This document shows, piece after piece, positions 1-9,597 of a stretch of DNA of 36,645 nt (position 1 is the stretch's first letter; each line of letters starts with the position of its first letter). The DNA lies in NCBI GenBank assembly GCA_964058805.1, contig CAXKVV010000921.1, positions 1-36,645 on the forward strand, given 5' to 3'. Below the pieces are notes generated by a model. That model saw only the letters and a list, made by a program, of their open reading frames with translations. It made no database searches and was not told the origin of the DNA. The stretch comes from Schoenoplectus triqueter (Eukaryota > Streptophyta > Magnoliopsida > Poales > Cyperaceae). Both the position numbers and the translations under genes were made by a program.

Positions 1-60
1 TAATAAAGCTTTGCTGATCTAGCCAAGAGATCCACAATCCTCAGACGAAGACCAAATTGA

Positions 61-448
61 CAGTTTTTATTATTAATAATTATTATTAAAAATAAGAGTG
101 AGAATCGTAAAATTTTAAATATAAGAATGACAGCGCGCCACTGCCAGTGATGCGTTTCATTATTTTTATGAAACGTGCCACTGCCAGTAGCTTGTTTCGT
201 CCAAACCCCGCGCAAGTGAGATGGTGAGGCGCTGCGCGTTTTGTATATATAAGAAGCAAACGCGCCACTGACAGTGACGCGTTTCGTAAAAATAATAAAA
301 CACGCTACTGCCAATGGCGCGTTTCATAAAAATAATGAAACGCGTCACTAACAGTGACGCGCTGCCATTCATATATTTAAAATTTTACGTTTCTCACTCT
401 TATTTTTAATAATATTAATTTAATAAAACTTATTATTACTAAAAACTG
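61..448. mobile_element. Mutator-like MITE (long TIR, 9-bp TSD)
   Basis: The element begins CAGTTTTTATTATTAATAAT and ends with the inverse, ATTATTACTAAAAACTG. The inverted arms run about 65-75 bp and include AAAATTTTAAATAT and AATAAGAGTGAGAA near their inner ends. It is flanked by a perfect 9-bp direct repeat, CCAAATTGA, at 52-60 and 449-457. Long terminal inverted repeats with a 9-bp target duplication are the hallmark of the Mutator superfamily. At 388 bp with no coding frame it is a non-autonomous copy. The interior is unusually GC-rich and palindromic (see the next entry). Confidence 0.85.
130..367. repeat. Five ~21-bp CG-rich palindromes inside the MITE
   Basis: A near-palindromic unit of the form CGCGCCACTGACAGTGACGCG recurs about five times: near 134-154, 174-194, 261-281, 301-321 and 341-361. 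The spacers are short and AT-rich, of the type TTTCATAAAAATAATGAAA. The copy at 261-281 is nearly perfect. Each unit could form a stem of about 10 bp. The units differ by point changes, so the array is old or diverging. Confidence 0.85.
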
Positions 449-457
449 CCAAATTGA

Positions 458-2700
458 AACTGGATTGAAGTTAACTGCCTCTACCCAATGGTTCAGTACC
501 AACAAGGTAAACAGTACGGTACATATATTCGCCAATAGCGCATAGATATGGTTTTTTTGTAACGCTATTTTTCGGCAAGCAGTAACTGCTCTGAAAAACT
601 AGATTTTCTAGTAGTTAGTTCAGAAAAAAAATAACTACAAACTAAGATGGCAGCTATAAGCTTTAAGGTCAGAAAAAAATTTAAGATATTTTACCTCAGT
701 AATTTCAGAAAAGAGCTTCACAGGAAATTAATTGATTGGAGGAAATTTTTAATTGATAGATTGGCTTTACAATCAGTAGCCTTTTTTGAAGTTACTTGTC
801 TTTATACTTGATTTTCAGCTGGATAGTAAATTAAATGCTACGCTACAAAATACTATGACAGAGAGACAGACAGAGATGTGGGATTTGAATATCTAACAGT
901 TCTTTCTGATTAATAAGTACCTACTTCCTGAACAAAGGGGGAAACAAATTAAACATAATATTTACTTGTTAAATAAAAATACTAAGACATGTTACATACA
1001 GAAATATGAAGAGGTTGACATTGGATTTACCGCCTACATTAGGTAGTAAACCAAACCCCTAACTGACTAATGAGTTGCAAGGCGCATGTGCTGCACTTTT
1101 TCTCAATTAATACTAATATTAAATTTATATATAATGACTTCAGTACAGAATATTTCCTGACTGACAACTAAGCACGGCCAAATCAAATTCAAGTTCCCAA
1201 CTATAAGCATCTTAACATATAAAATAAGAATCTGAAATTCTAATTTAGTGATTTTTAATGTCTAGGTAGAGTACTGCTTGGTATTACACTATTAACTATA
1301 ACAGTAATATACCAAATGCCTGTACATCAAATCTGAAAAACAGAGAAAGGGTATTACACTAGTACATACTCATGGGGGAGTCCTACCATCCCAATTCGAT
1401 CTAGACTTGTAAAGCATGCAAACATTTTTTAACTATGAAAATACGACAGAAACAACTGTATTTAAAATAATCTTCAGTCTTGAAAAGTATGATTCCCTGT
1501 CACACTTGTATTCAAGATATGATAGTTTCCAAACAAAAATTAAACATCACTCTATAGCTTCTTTGATCTAATACATCTGGTATTTCCTATTAGTATTTCA
1601 CTATTTCTTTTAATAAATTATTATCCATCTTACCGAACTTTTTTTTTAGGATGCACCTTACGAAACATACATGAATCATGAATGTCTGTGTATGCCTGCC
1701 TATATGCGATCAAATCGCCTAAGATCCAATCCGATCTCAAGGCTCTGAGATCCCTATTATAACAGTCTGATTCAACAAGAATTTTGTTCGGACGATTACA
1801 ATCTGAATCTCATATATAAAACAGGTTTTTGGATTGCCTAATTATACACTAGTTTGGTGATATTATATTTGTCCAAGCACATCCTAGAAAAGAAATAAAA
1901 ATAAAAGAAGGCCATGAGATACACTTGACTTGAATAAATCACGGCTACAATTAATTGAAGGACAATATGCTTACAGCCTACATGGTTCTAAAATTAGTAG
2001 GTCCGACCTTTCAGATCTAAGAGAGAATCTACATGGTAGCGTACAGACCAGGCTATATAAGGAAATCTGATACCACTAATCAAAAGTAAAATTCCCTTCA
2101 GAGGAGTCCACTTTTTTTTCTGAAGGTAAAAACTGTAAGCAGAGCAGTCCACTTTTACTACCATTTACCTTTATTCTGATTCAGATGTGTTGGCTTTTGT
2201 GTTGTCGTCATTTCATGTATGCCCAGTTCTGTCCTTTCCACATCAGATAAGTAAAAAAAATGTAGAACTCAAGACATAACGTTTGTGTTTTGGCTTGGGC
2301 TTTAGGGGACAGAAAAATATTCGGATTCGCGCTAATCAGAAGAATAATTTCTTCCCACTTCCACCAAATATTTTGTATTATTTTCCTACTCACAATTCAC
2401 ATTCCCATTCCCATTTTCTGACATGGTGATACTGATACCGTCATTCATCTTCCTTTACAATTTTACTCTTTTCTTATTGTTCGATTATAAATTACTTAAA
2501 AATTCTGTTTTGAAATAAATAATGCTTACCAGTTAATTTAAAGAGTCTGTTATCTATTTGGAATTAGAAAATCTTCAATCTTTGTCATCATAGACCTTAT
2601 AACATCCAATCATCAATAAACCATAAATAAACTGAAAGAGGCTATCGGTCTCGGATCCACAGAATATCTGAAACCTTCAATAATTGCATAGCATGGGTAA
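458..2700. other. AT-rich stretch, no gene recognised
   Basis: I see no exon with convincing coding character and no transposon termini here. There are small low-complexity tracts, for example three tandem ATTCCC-type units near 2400. If the leftward gene proposed near 3016 is real, this stretch could be its first intron or downstream exons, but nothing seen here supports a specific exon. Confidence 0.4.
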
Positions 2701-2929
2701 ATTGAAATAAGCTACAGTCGGAAGTAAAAGAAGAAACCTTTTCTTAGAACTGTACCTATCTATAATTTAAGTTAAAATCATGTTTAAAACAAATTGAAAG
2801 GTAGAGGATGAGGAGAAACCGGATCGAAGCCTGGCGTGGCCGATCTGAGATGAGTTGGAGCGGATCGGATCTAGATTGAAGCAAATTTCGCATGCCCGAC
2901 TCAGATTCACTTGGCGCAAGGCGGGATCC

Positions 2930-3165
2930 ACCTCAATCCGATAAGAGGGGAGCTCTTAGAGATTCCGAAGCGGGTTCCCGATCTGCACCAAGCGAGTCTG
3001 AGGCGGTGGCGACCATGGATAACAGAGAGAAAAGAGGAGCTGGGTTGGCGGAGGGAGAGAGGGAGAGAGAGCGCGTGTGTGTGTTTTTGTGTGATCAACG
3101 AGAGAGTGAATGAGAGAGCTAACCACAGATAACCACAGAGAGGTGAGCTTTGCTTGGTTTATATT
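2930..3165 (-). promoter_or_regulatory. Putative promoter and first exon of a leftward gene
   Basis: On the minus strand a TATAAA box lies at 3163-3158. It is followed by about 145 nt of CT-rich leader (many CTCTCT runs) and an ATG at 3016 in the context TTATCCATGGTC. The frame from that ATG runs 27 codons, starts MVATASDSLGAD, is rich in Ala, Ser and Glu, and stops at 2933. Higher GC, a pyrimidine-rich sense leader and a TATA box are typical of a plant 5' end. The frame is short and I see no clean donor before the stop, so the ATG may be an upstream ORF, the exon may be broken, or splicing may differ. No family is recognised. The longer overlapping frames on both strands look like shadows. 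Confidence 0.3.
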
Positions 3166-3419
3166 GGAGAAGTGGTACCGTTGCGTCCTGTCAATTGTTA
3201 AACTGGATACATTCACGACTTCCGCATCCTCTCCATTTATATAGACTGTCTCGTTAGATTTTGCAGAATCAATATTCTCGGCAGAGTCCTCTCCGCGCAG
3301 CTGTGCGGTATTTGTTATGAACCATCCGATCATCCATGATAATTCTGATTTAATAATAATAAATAGTTTCGTATAATAAAATTTATATTTAAAATTTTTC
3401 ACAACCGTTCAAATTAAAA

Positions 3420-4880
3420 TAAATCGAACAAAATTATATTACAGAGATCTCCGTACGAAAAAATATCCACAGAGACTACCGCCCGATTTTGCATGACTTT
3501 AGGGATCTTATAATGTAGTTGTGATGAATGATGAATAATTAAAGTGATCATTTGAAGCACGAATTGATAATTTCACTTTTGTTGATAATCAATTCTCAGT
3601 TACTGTTCAGCTATACAAGAAATTTCGCTAGTAGTAAGCATGAACAGGGATTTTTTTTAAGAGAAGGGTTTTAATACACAAGATGCACTAAATGCCACAT
3701 TTTATTTTTCATTTATATTTCAAAATTTGAAATTTCAATGTTAGATCCTAACCGTTGTTTTTTTTATTTAAACGTGAGATATATTCAAGTAATTTTTTAC
3801 TTTTAAATTCATTTTATGTTATATCTTTTTTGGGAAAATGTTTATGTTATATATTTTATCAATTTGTCATAGTTGATTTGATACATCCAATTTTGAACCA
3901 CATAATCAAGTGTAAAATGAACTTAAAAATATATTTTTTTTACGAGCACATCTTGCATGGAAAAAATAATGGTTTAGATTGAACATTTGGATTCCAAATG
4001 TCAAAATATAAATAAAAATAAATTATATCATTTAGTGTCACCAACTTTATGACACTGGAATGCTCCTTATTTTTAATCCAAGTATTTACTTTTTTATAAA
4101 CAACTATAAGTAATATGCTCGTGAAATATATTATCATAAACTAAAATGTAGAGTTTTTGATACTACATTAAGAGAAAGGAAAAATAAGATATTTTTTGGG
4201 TGTCATTTCATTTTTGAACCTGTTAACCTGTGAACTTTCCTATGGTTTTATTGAAATTCACATTTCTTTTTGCTTCCTTTTATTTGATAATTTCTTGAAA
4301 GAGAAATAAGATAATCAAGAGGAAATGTGAAAAACACGAGTCTCTTCCCTATATTATATAACAAGTCGTTCAACAATACATATTGAAGATGCATCCTCCC
4401 TTCTCCTTTCTTTTCTAATTGTTAGTTTGCCAATTAACTAAACGACCCCACAAGAATATACAAGTTTGAGGACAATTGAAATGAATACCAACATAACTCT
4501 ATACAAGTACGTATAAAATAATATTGACATATCATATACATATTACGGCACAGCAACACTAACAATGTAGTCTTTTATATTTAATATGAAAAATCTAGCA
4601 AGGAATGAGGTTATTAAAAGTACTGTACGTTGAAGAACACCAAAATTTTAAATTTCTACATTCCAAACAAATGTGGAGATTCTAATTTAAGAAGAGTTGT
4701 TAGTTTCACGTGGCACAGACGGCGTTTTGTGGAGGAGGTAGTCGGACTTCTGTACACGTTTCACTAGATCCCGTCAATTAATAATTTCTAATACGGACCA
4801 AGAGAGAGCATACGATTTGTTGCCGCTTTCTATTTATTAAACATTTGATACGTCACTTATTTGTAAAGAGTTCTGCTCGC
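3420..4880. other. AT-rich intergenic stretch, nothing recognised
   Basis: Long A/T runs and no coding frame of plausible composition. The short open frames at 3755-3982 and 3940-4137 are made of Phe, Ile, Lys and Asn codons expected by chance in such DNA. No terminal inverted repeats were found. Confidence 0.4.
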
Positions 4881-4889
4881 TACTTATTT

Positions 4890-5328
4890 AATCGGATCAG
4901 ATCGGATAGGTCATATTATTTTATAATTTTTTTATCTTATCGGTTTAAATTTGAATTAAATTTTTTTAATTCATATCCGATTCGATCGGGTTACAGATCT
5001 ATTTGATCCGATCCGTGTAAAATAATTAAATATTTATTAATTATTTTACATAATTTTAAATAATTAAATATAAATTAATTTATAATAATTTTAATTAGTG
5101 TATAATTAGTATATATTTAAGCTTCAATTACTACTAAATCATAAAATTAATTACAAAATATAATTAATCGTGTCGGGTTGGGTTGATCCAAACCTGACCC
5201 AATACGATTCGGATCCAAAAAATTAAATTCATACCCAACCCATTTATATTCGAGTCATGTTGGATCGAGTTAACCTATCCGGTCAGACCAATAATTGCTG
5301 TCGGATCGGATTAATAATTAACACCCTT
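4890..5328 (+). mobile_element. GGGTC-rich hAT-like MITE, copy 1 (left end lost)
   Basis: The right end reads AATAATTAACACCCTTA, matching the family terminus TTGACACCCCTA. The interior has the family order: GATCGGAT-type arm, TTATTTTATAATTTTTTT, the AAAATAATTAAATATTTATT core, ATAATTAGTATATATTTAAG, then AATATAATTAATCGTGTCGG and a second GGGTTGG-rich arm. The expected left terminus TAGGGGTGTCAAT is not visible, so this copy is truncated or decayed. Confidence 0.7.
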
Positions 5329-5929
5329 AACTGTGACCTAGCGATCGTCTAAAGGATGAGTTTACTGAGCCTATGAAAAAACTAGGTGAGGGTTGAGTTT
5401 GAAAAAAAAAAGAAAAGAGAATTTAGGGAGCTAGATCTAAACAGTTTGATTTTTTAAGCGTGGGTCCTGTCTTTGAAAACCCCTGCCGTTATCAGACCAT
5501 TCAAACGAGGTTTGAAAGAGGCTTTATAGTTTTTTTTTTAGATTTTAAATATAACTAAAATACTTAAAAATAAAATAAAATTTATAACTGTAAATGTAAA
5601 AAATAGCATTTTTTATTTTTATTAGTTTTTAATATTTTTTTATTTTTTAATCAAAATATAAAGAATTGAAAAAGATCAGATTTAAAAATAATTTAGGGGT
5701 TTGAAAAGGGTTAGGTATGGTAAATATTAGGCTGAATTTGGAAATGACAAATTTTTAACGAGTTGGATTGGGAATGTTTTTTTTTGGAGTAGGACCCTAC
5801 CCTTACTAAAGTCCACTCTTACAAGAGGGATGGATCAGGTCGGGTTAGAAGGGCCAAATGAGAGCTAGGATTTTCAATGGGCCGGTCGGGTTCACAAATT
5901 TAGCCCTTATGAACGATCTCGGCTACAAA

Positions 5930-6283
5930 TGGGAGTGTCAATGAGTCGGGTCGGGTTGAATTCGGATAAGTCATTATTATTTTATTATTTTTTGAACTGA
6001 TTCGAACCCGATCCGATTACATTCGGATCAAAAAATCTTGACCCATACCTTGACCCATACCCGACCTAACCGGGTTACGGATCGACCCGATCCGTATAAA
6101 ATAATTAATATTAATTAGTGTATAATTAATGTATATTTAAGATTTAATTAATCGGGTCGGGTCGGGTTGACTCGAACCCGATTCAGATAAAAAAATTAGA
6201 CTCATACCCGACCCATTCATTTTCGGATCATGTCGGATATGGTCGGATTAACCCGTCGGGTAGGGTTAATAATTGACACCCCA
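5930..6283 (+). mobile_element. GGGTC-rich hAT-like MITE, copy 2
   Basis: Termini TGGGAGTGTCAAT and ATTGACACCCCA are inverted repeats of each other. Subterminal arms are rich in GGGTCGGGT, and the AT-rich core carries TTAGTGTATAATTAATGTAT, as in the other copies. Flanks GCTACAAA and ACTGCAAG match at only five of eight positions, so the target duplication is uncertain. It is shorter than its relatives and lacks part of the central core. No coding capacity. Confidence 0.8.
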
Positions 6284-6550
6284 ACTGCAAGATATTATAA
6301 TTATATATCAATGATAAAATATTAATAATTTGAATCAACTCCCAAAGAGGGATCAATTGATTTTATTTTTATATGGCACCAAATAATGTTAAATTATGTA
6401 AAATTTAAAACATCTTAAATTTACAAATATTTTAGAAATTCATAAAAATATCTATAGACTTTCGATTTAAAGATTTTTTTGACTTTTATTGAAATCTCAT
6501 CATAAATATTGTCAAAATGTCCATTATCAAGTGATCCATCCTCTATGATT

Positions 6551-6667
6551 GATCATCATCATCATCATCATCATTATAAGTTCATTAGGGTGTCAATGTA
6601 AGATCATCATCATCATCATCATCATTATAAGTTCATTAGGGTGTCAATGTGTCAATGTGTCAATGTG
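6551..6667. repeat. Duplicated (ATC)n block and repeated MITE terminus
   Basis: A roughly 50-bp unit is present twice in tandem at about 6551-6600 and 6603-6652. It consists of an (ATC)n run, then ATTATAAGTTCATTAG and GGTGTCAATGT. Directly after it the terminal motif GTGTCAAT is repeated several more times, up to about 6670. The duplication therefore copied the junction between host DNA and the left end of MITE copy 3, which points to replication slippage after insertion. Confidence 0.85.
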
Positions 6668-7014
6668 TGTCAATGTGTGATGTCGGGTCGAGTTCGGATC
6701 GGCTTATCATTATTTTTTTTACTGACCCAATCTGGCTAGAACGGGTCATGGATGGACCCTCAGCCCGAATAAAATAATTAAGTATATATTAATTATTATT
6801 ATATATTTTTAAGAAAATTAATTCCAATTAAAATATAATTAATCTTAATTAGCATATATAATCTTTGATTAGCATTAAATTTAAATCAAAAATATAAATC
6901 TAAAAAACAATAGATCGGATCGATCTGTAGACCCATGACAGATAAGTTTTTTTGATCCGTACCTATTTATTTTTATATTATTATTTCATATCGAGTTAAA
7001 TTTTGACAACCCTA
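6637..7014 (+). mobile_element. GGGTC-rich hAT-like MITE, copy 3
   Basis: Left end TAGGGTGTCAATG, right end TTTTGACAACCCTA. Flanking 8-mers AAGTTCAT (6629-6636) and AAATTCAT (7015-7022) match at seven of eight positions, consistent with an 8-bp hAT-type target duplication. The arms carry GTCGGGTCGAGTTCGGATCGG and its complement-like partner, around an AT-rich core with AATTAATCTTAATTAGCAT. The left terminus is expanded by slippage. No open frame. Confidence 0.8.
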
Positions 7015-7050
7015 AAATTCATGAAGCACGTGAATGGAGAAACGTAAGCC

Positions 7051-7234
7051 ATGTATAATAAGAAAAGTTTGAAACGGGTCTAGACTCGATTTAAATTTTT
7101 TTTTGACAAAAATATGTAAAATATCTGTTATTTTCCATTACATTTCGGAAAATCATACAAAAGTAAAAATTTAAAGTACATAATTAATTTTATGTATAAT
7201 AAGAAAAGTTTGAAACGGGTCAAGACTCGATTTT
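7051..7234 (+). repeat. ~42-bp direct repeat pair, ~141 bp apart
   Basis: The sequence beginning ATGTATAATAAGAAAAGTTT and ending GACTCGATTT occurs at 7051-7093 and again at 7192-7234, with a T/A difference in GGGTCTAGAC versus GGGTCAAGAC. The roughly 100 bp between has no recognised feature. A local tandem duplication with a decayed second half is the simplest reading. Confidence 0.85.
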
Positions 7235-7706
7235 CATAAATGGATGAAATTAATTTCAAACAACGTAAGAATGAAATTCTAAGCAAACTTCCTCTTAAAT
7301 CACATTCTCATTAGTCATTATTATGGAAATATATACGAGGACCTGGTGTACCTAAAGATTCGTGTCAGATTTTGTTCGCGGAATCTACATTTCTACAGTC
7401 TAGAGAACTGTCAGAGCATAATAACCAGATCATTGAACTGAAGATGGACGTCATTTAATGCTCGGTCATTGAAGTTAGAATGTATAATGCGGATTAGGCT
7501 TAGTTCTAATTCACTGTTTAATGTTCATAAAAAATATATAAGAATCTTAAAAGATTTTCTCGAACAGTAAACGGTTTATATTAAATTTGAATCAGACAAT
7601 CCAAATTTATCTTATCATAAAAATCTTGCCATCAGAAATGTCATGGCAGCTGGCCTGACGAGGACTCACTTTGTTTCTCTTGTTTCTACTCGAAAACTTT
7701 TAATAC
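7235..7706. other. Unassigned stretch between MITE copies
   Basis: Slightly less AT-rich than its surroundings, but with no open frame, splice pattern or transposon end that I can support. Some of it could be an old gene or retroelement fragment; I cannot tell from sequence alone. Confidence 0.3.
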
Positions 7707-8154
7707 TAGGGGTGTCAATTATTGATCTAACTCGATGGGTTATTCCGACCTGATCCGATCCAACATGACTTGAAAATAAATAGATCGAGTATGAATTTAA
7801 TTTTTTTTAACCCGAATTGGGTAGAGTCAGCTTTGGATCAACGCGACCTGATCCGATTAATTATATTTTTTAACTTAATTTTGTGATCTACTACTAATTA
7901 AAACTTAAATATACACTAATTATATACTAATAAGATTAATTATAATTAATCAATATTTTATTGCTTAAAATTATATAAAAATAATTAATAAATAATTAAT
8001 TATTTTATACGGATCAGGTCGGATCGATCCGTGACCCGTCGGGTCAGGTATGGATCAAAAAATTTTGATCCGTATTTAATCGGGTCGGATTCAAATCGGA
8101 TAAAAAATAATAAAATAATATAACTCGACCTGAACCCGGTCCATTAACACCCCA
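7707..8154 (-). mobile_element. GGGTC-rich hAT-like MITE, copy 4 (inverted)
   Basis: Left end TAGGGGTGTCAATTATTGAT, right end CCATTAACACCCCA. The interior is the reverse complement of copies 1-3 and 5-6: the core reads AATTATATACTAATAAGATT and then TAATTATTTTATACGGATC. Flanking 8-mers TTTAATAC and TTGAGGCT do not match, so the target duplication is lost or the boundary is off. No coding capacity. Confidence 0.8.
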
Positions 8155-8776
8155 TTGAGGCTAACAAGTAAATTAAAGTATTTCTAAACAATAAACTCTA
8201 AAAAAATAAAATTAAAGAAATGGAGAAAATTAAGAAGATCTCATTACAATTTGTGCTTGAATTTTTTTCTAATTAATATTTCCTACCTATATGAGCGAAA
8301 TATAGTCGAGGTATGTGTTTTTTCGAATCATGAAATCATCGTGCCACGAATTTATTCAATTCTACTTTTCAGACAAATTGTTGCCTTGTTCACTTTACCA
8401 TCTCTTTTCATTATGAAACATAGAACTAATATTGGTAATTACAATTTTTTGAACCAGATAACTAAAATTTTGGAAATATAAATCAATTATTCTATTTCAA
8501 AATATGTGCATCACAATTTGGTTTCGCAATTGCATGTATAAAATTTGAATATTGTTGTAGGGATGGAGGCATGTAGCTATAATTTTGTATAAACTTGAAA
8601 AATAGTCCGTACGACAAGAATAATCTTTCAGTGGTTGAAACATCCGGTTATCTCATCGAATCTGCGGCGCGCGTCTGGACACAATTTAAATCTAAATTAT
8701 TTGATACAGAGATCAAATATTTTATATTAGAAATAAAATTAATTTAAAAATATCATATATATATAAAGAGAGAAAA
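8155..8776. other. AT-rich stretch, no gene recognised
   Basis: A 76-codon open frame at 8251-8481 has the Phe, Ile, Asn and Leu bias of random AT-rich DNA and matches no family I know. The right edge runs into a short TA repeat where the next foldback element begins. Confidence 0.35.
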
Positions 8777-9120
8777 TTAGACTATGATGCTTTGCGCTCT
8801 ATTATTAATTTTAAGTCAAAAATGATTGATTCAAATCGCTCAATCTAATCTCTATATTAAAATCTATTAATAAACCAAAAATTATATTTTTTGAATTCAT
8901 TTATTACTCTTTTGGATGAATCAGAATTCTCAGATCAAGTCATTTTCTCCCCATAAAAAAATAGCAAAAAAATTCTAAAAAATATAAAATTTAGTTTACT
9001 AATAAATTTTGATATGAAGATTAGATTGAACAGTTCAGATCGATTATTTCTAACTTGAAATTAAAAATAGAGCGCAAAACACATACCACCCCTCTGCTTT
9101 GCAAAGCACCATAATTGGAC
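8777..9120. mobile_element. Foldback MITE A (TA-repeat flanked)
   Basis: Long inverted arms of about 90 bp: TTTGCGCTCTATTATTAATT near 8791 is inverted as AATTAAAAATAGAGCGCAAA near 9060-9080, and the pairing continues through TCAATCTAATCT and AGATTAGATTGA. TATATATA plus AAAGAGAG lies just outside both ends. The element forms one large hairpin with no coding frame. Its inner arm (GATATGAAGATTAGATTGAACAG) resembles those of foldback elements C and D near 34.2-35 kb. Confidence 0.75.
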
Positions 9121-9515
9121 TATATATAAAGAGAGATAGTAAAGATATCGTGAACTTAAGCTCAGAATGTCTCCGTGAGATTAATTCAAAAAATATATCA
9201 AATCATCTCTAAATTTTAATTCATCATGCTCATTAAATTTTTTATATGAAAATTTTGTGAGATGCAAAAATTTAAATTGTTTTGAAAATTAAATATATAA
9301 ATATTATTTTTATAGCTCATTTTAAAAAATAAAAGATGATGACTTAAAATGCTCAAAACACTTTAAATTTTTACATCCCACAAAATTTTCAAATAAAGAA
9401 TTTAATGAGTGATAAATTAAAATTTAAAGATGATTTGATATACTTCTTGATTTAAGCTCATAGAAGACCACCGTGAGCTTAAACTCACGGTATCTTTACT
9501 CTCTCTATATATAAT
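9121..9515. mobile_element. Foldback MITE B (TA-repeat flanked)
   Basis: The left end TATATATAAAGAGAGATAGT, followed by AAAGATATCGTGAACTTAAG, is inverted at the right end as CTTAAACTCACGGTATCTTT, then ACTCTCTCTATATATA. Inner arms also pair: ATCAAATCATCTTTAAATTT-type sequence near 9200 with TAAAATTTAAAGATGATTTG near 9418-9440. It abuts element A, sharing the TA-repeat junction at 9121-9128. It has no coding frame and its inner arms are not those of A, C or D. Confidence 0.75.
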
Positions 9516-9597
9516 CATTTATCGATCATATTAAATATTCATTTTTTAACTCGATCGACTCTTGATTGACGATCTGGTGAATAAAAAGTTTTGTTAA

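Noticed and set aside
2892..3402. Three overlapping open frames (plus 2892-3113 and 2911-3132, minus 2956-3402) as genes
   Set aside because: They arise from a GA/CT-rich leader and its surroundings, have low-complexity Arg/Glu or Ser/Pro runs, and compete with each other in the same bases.
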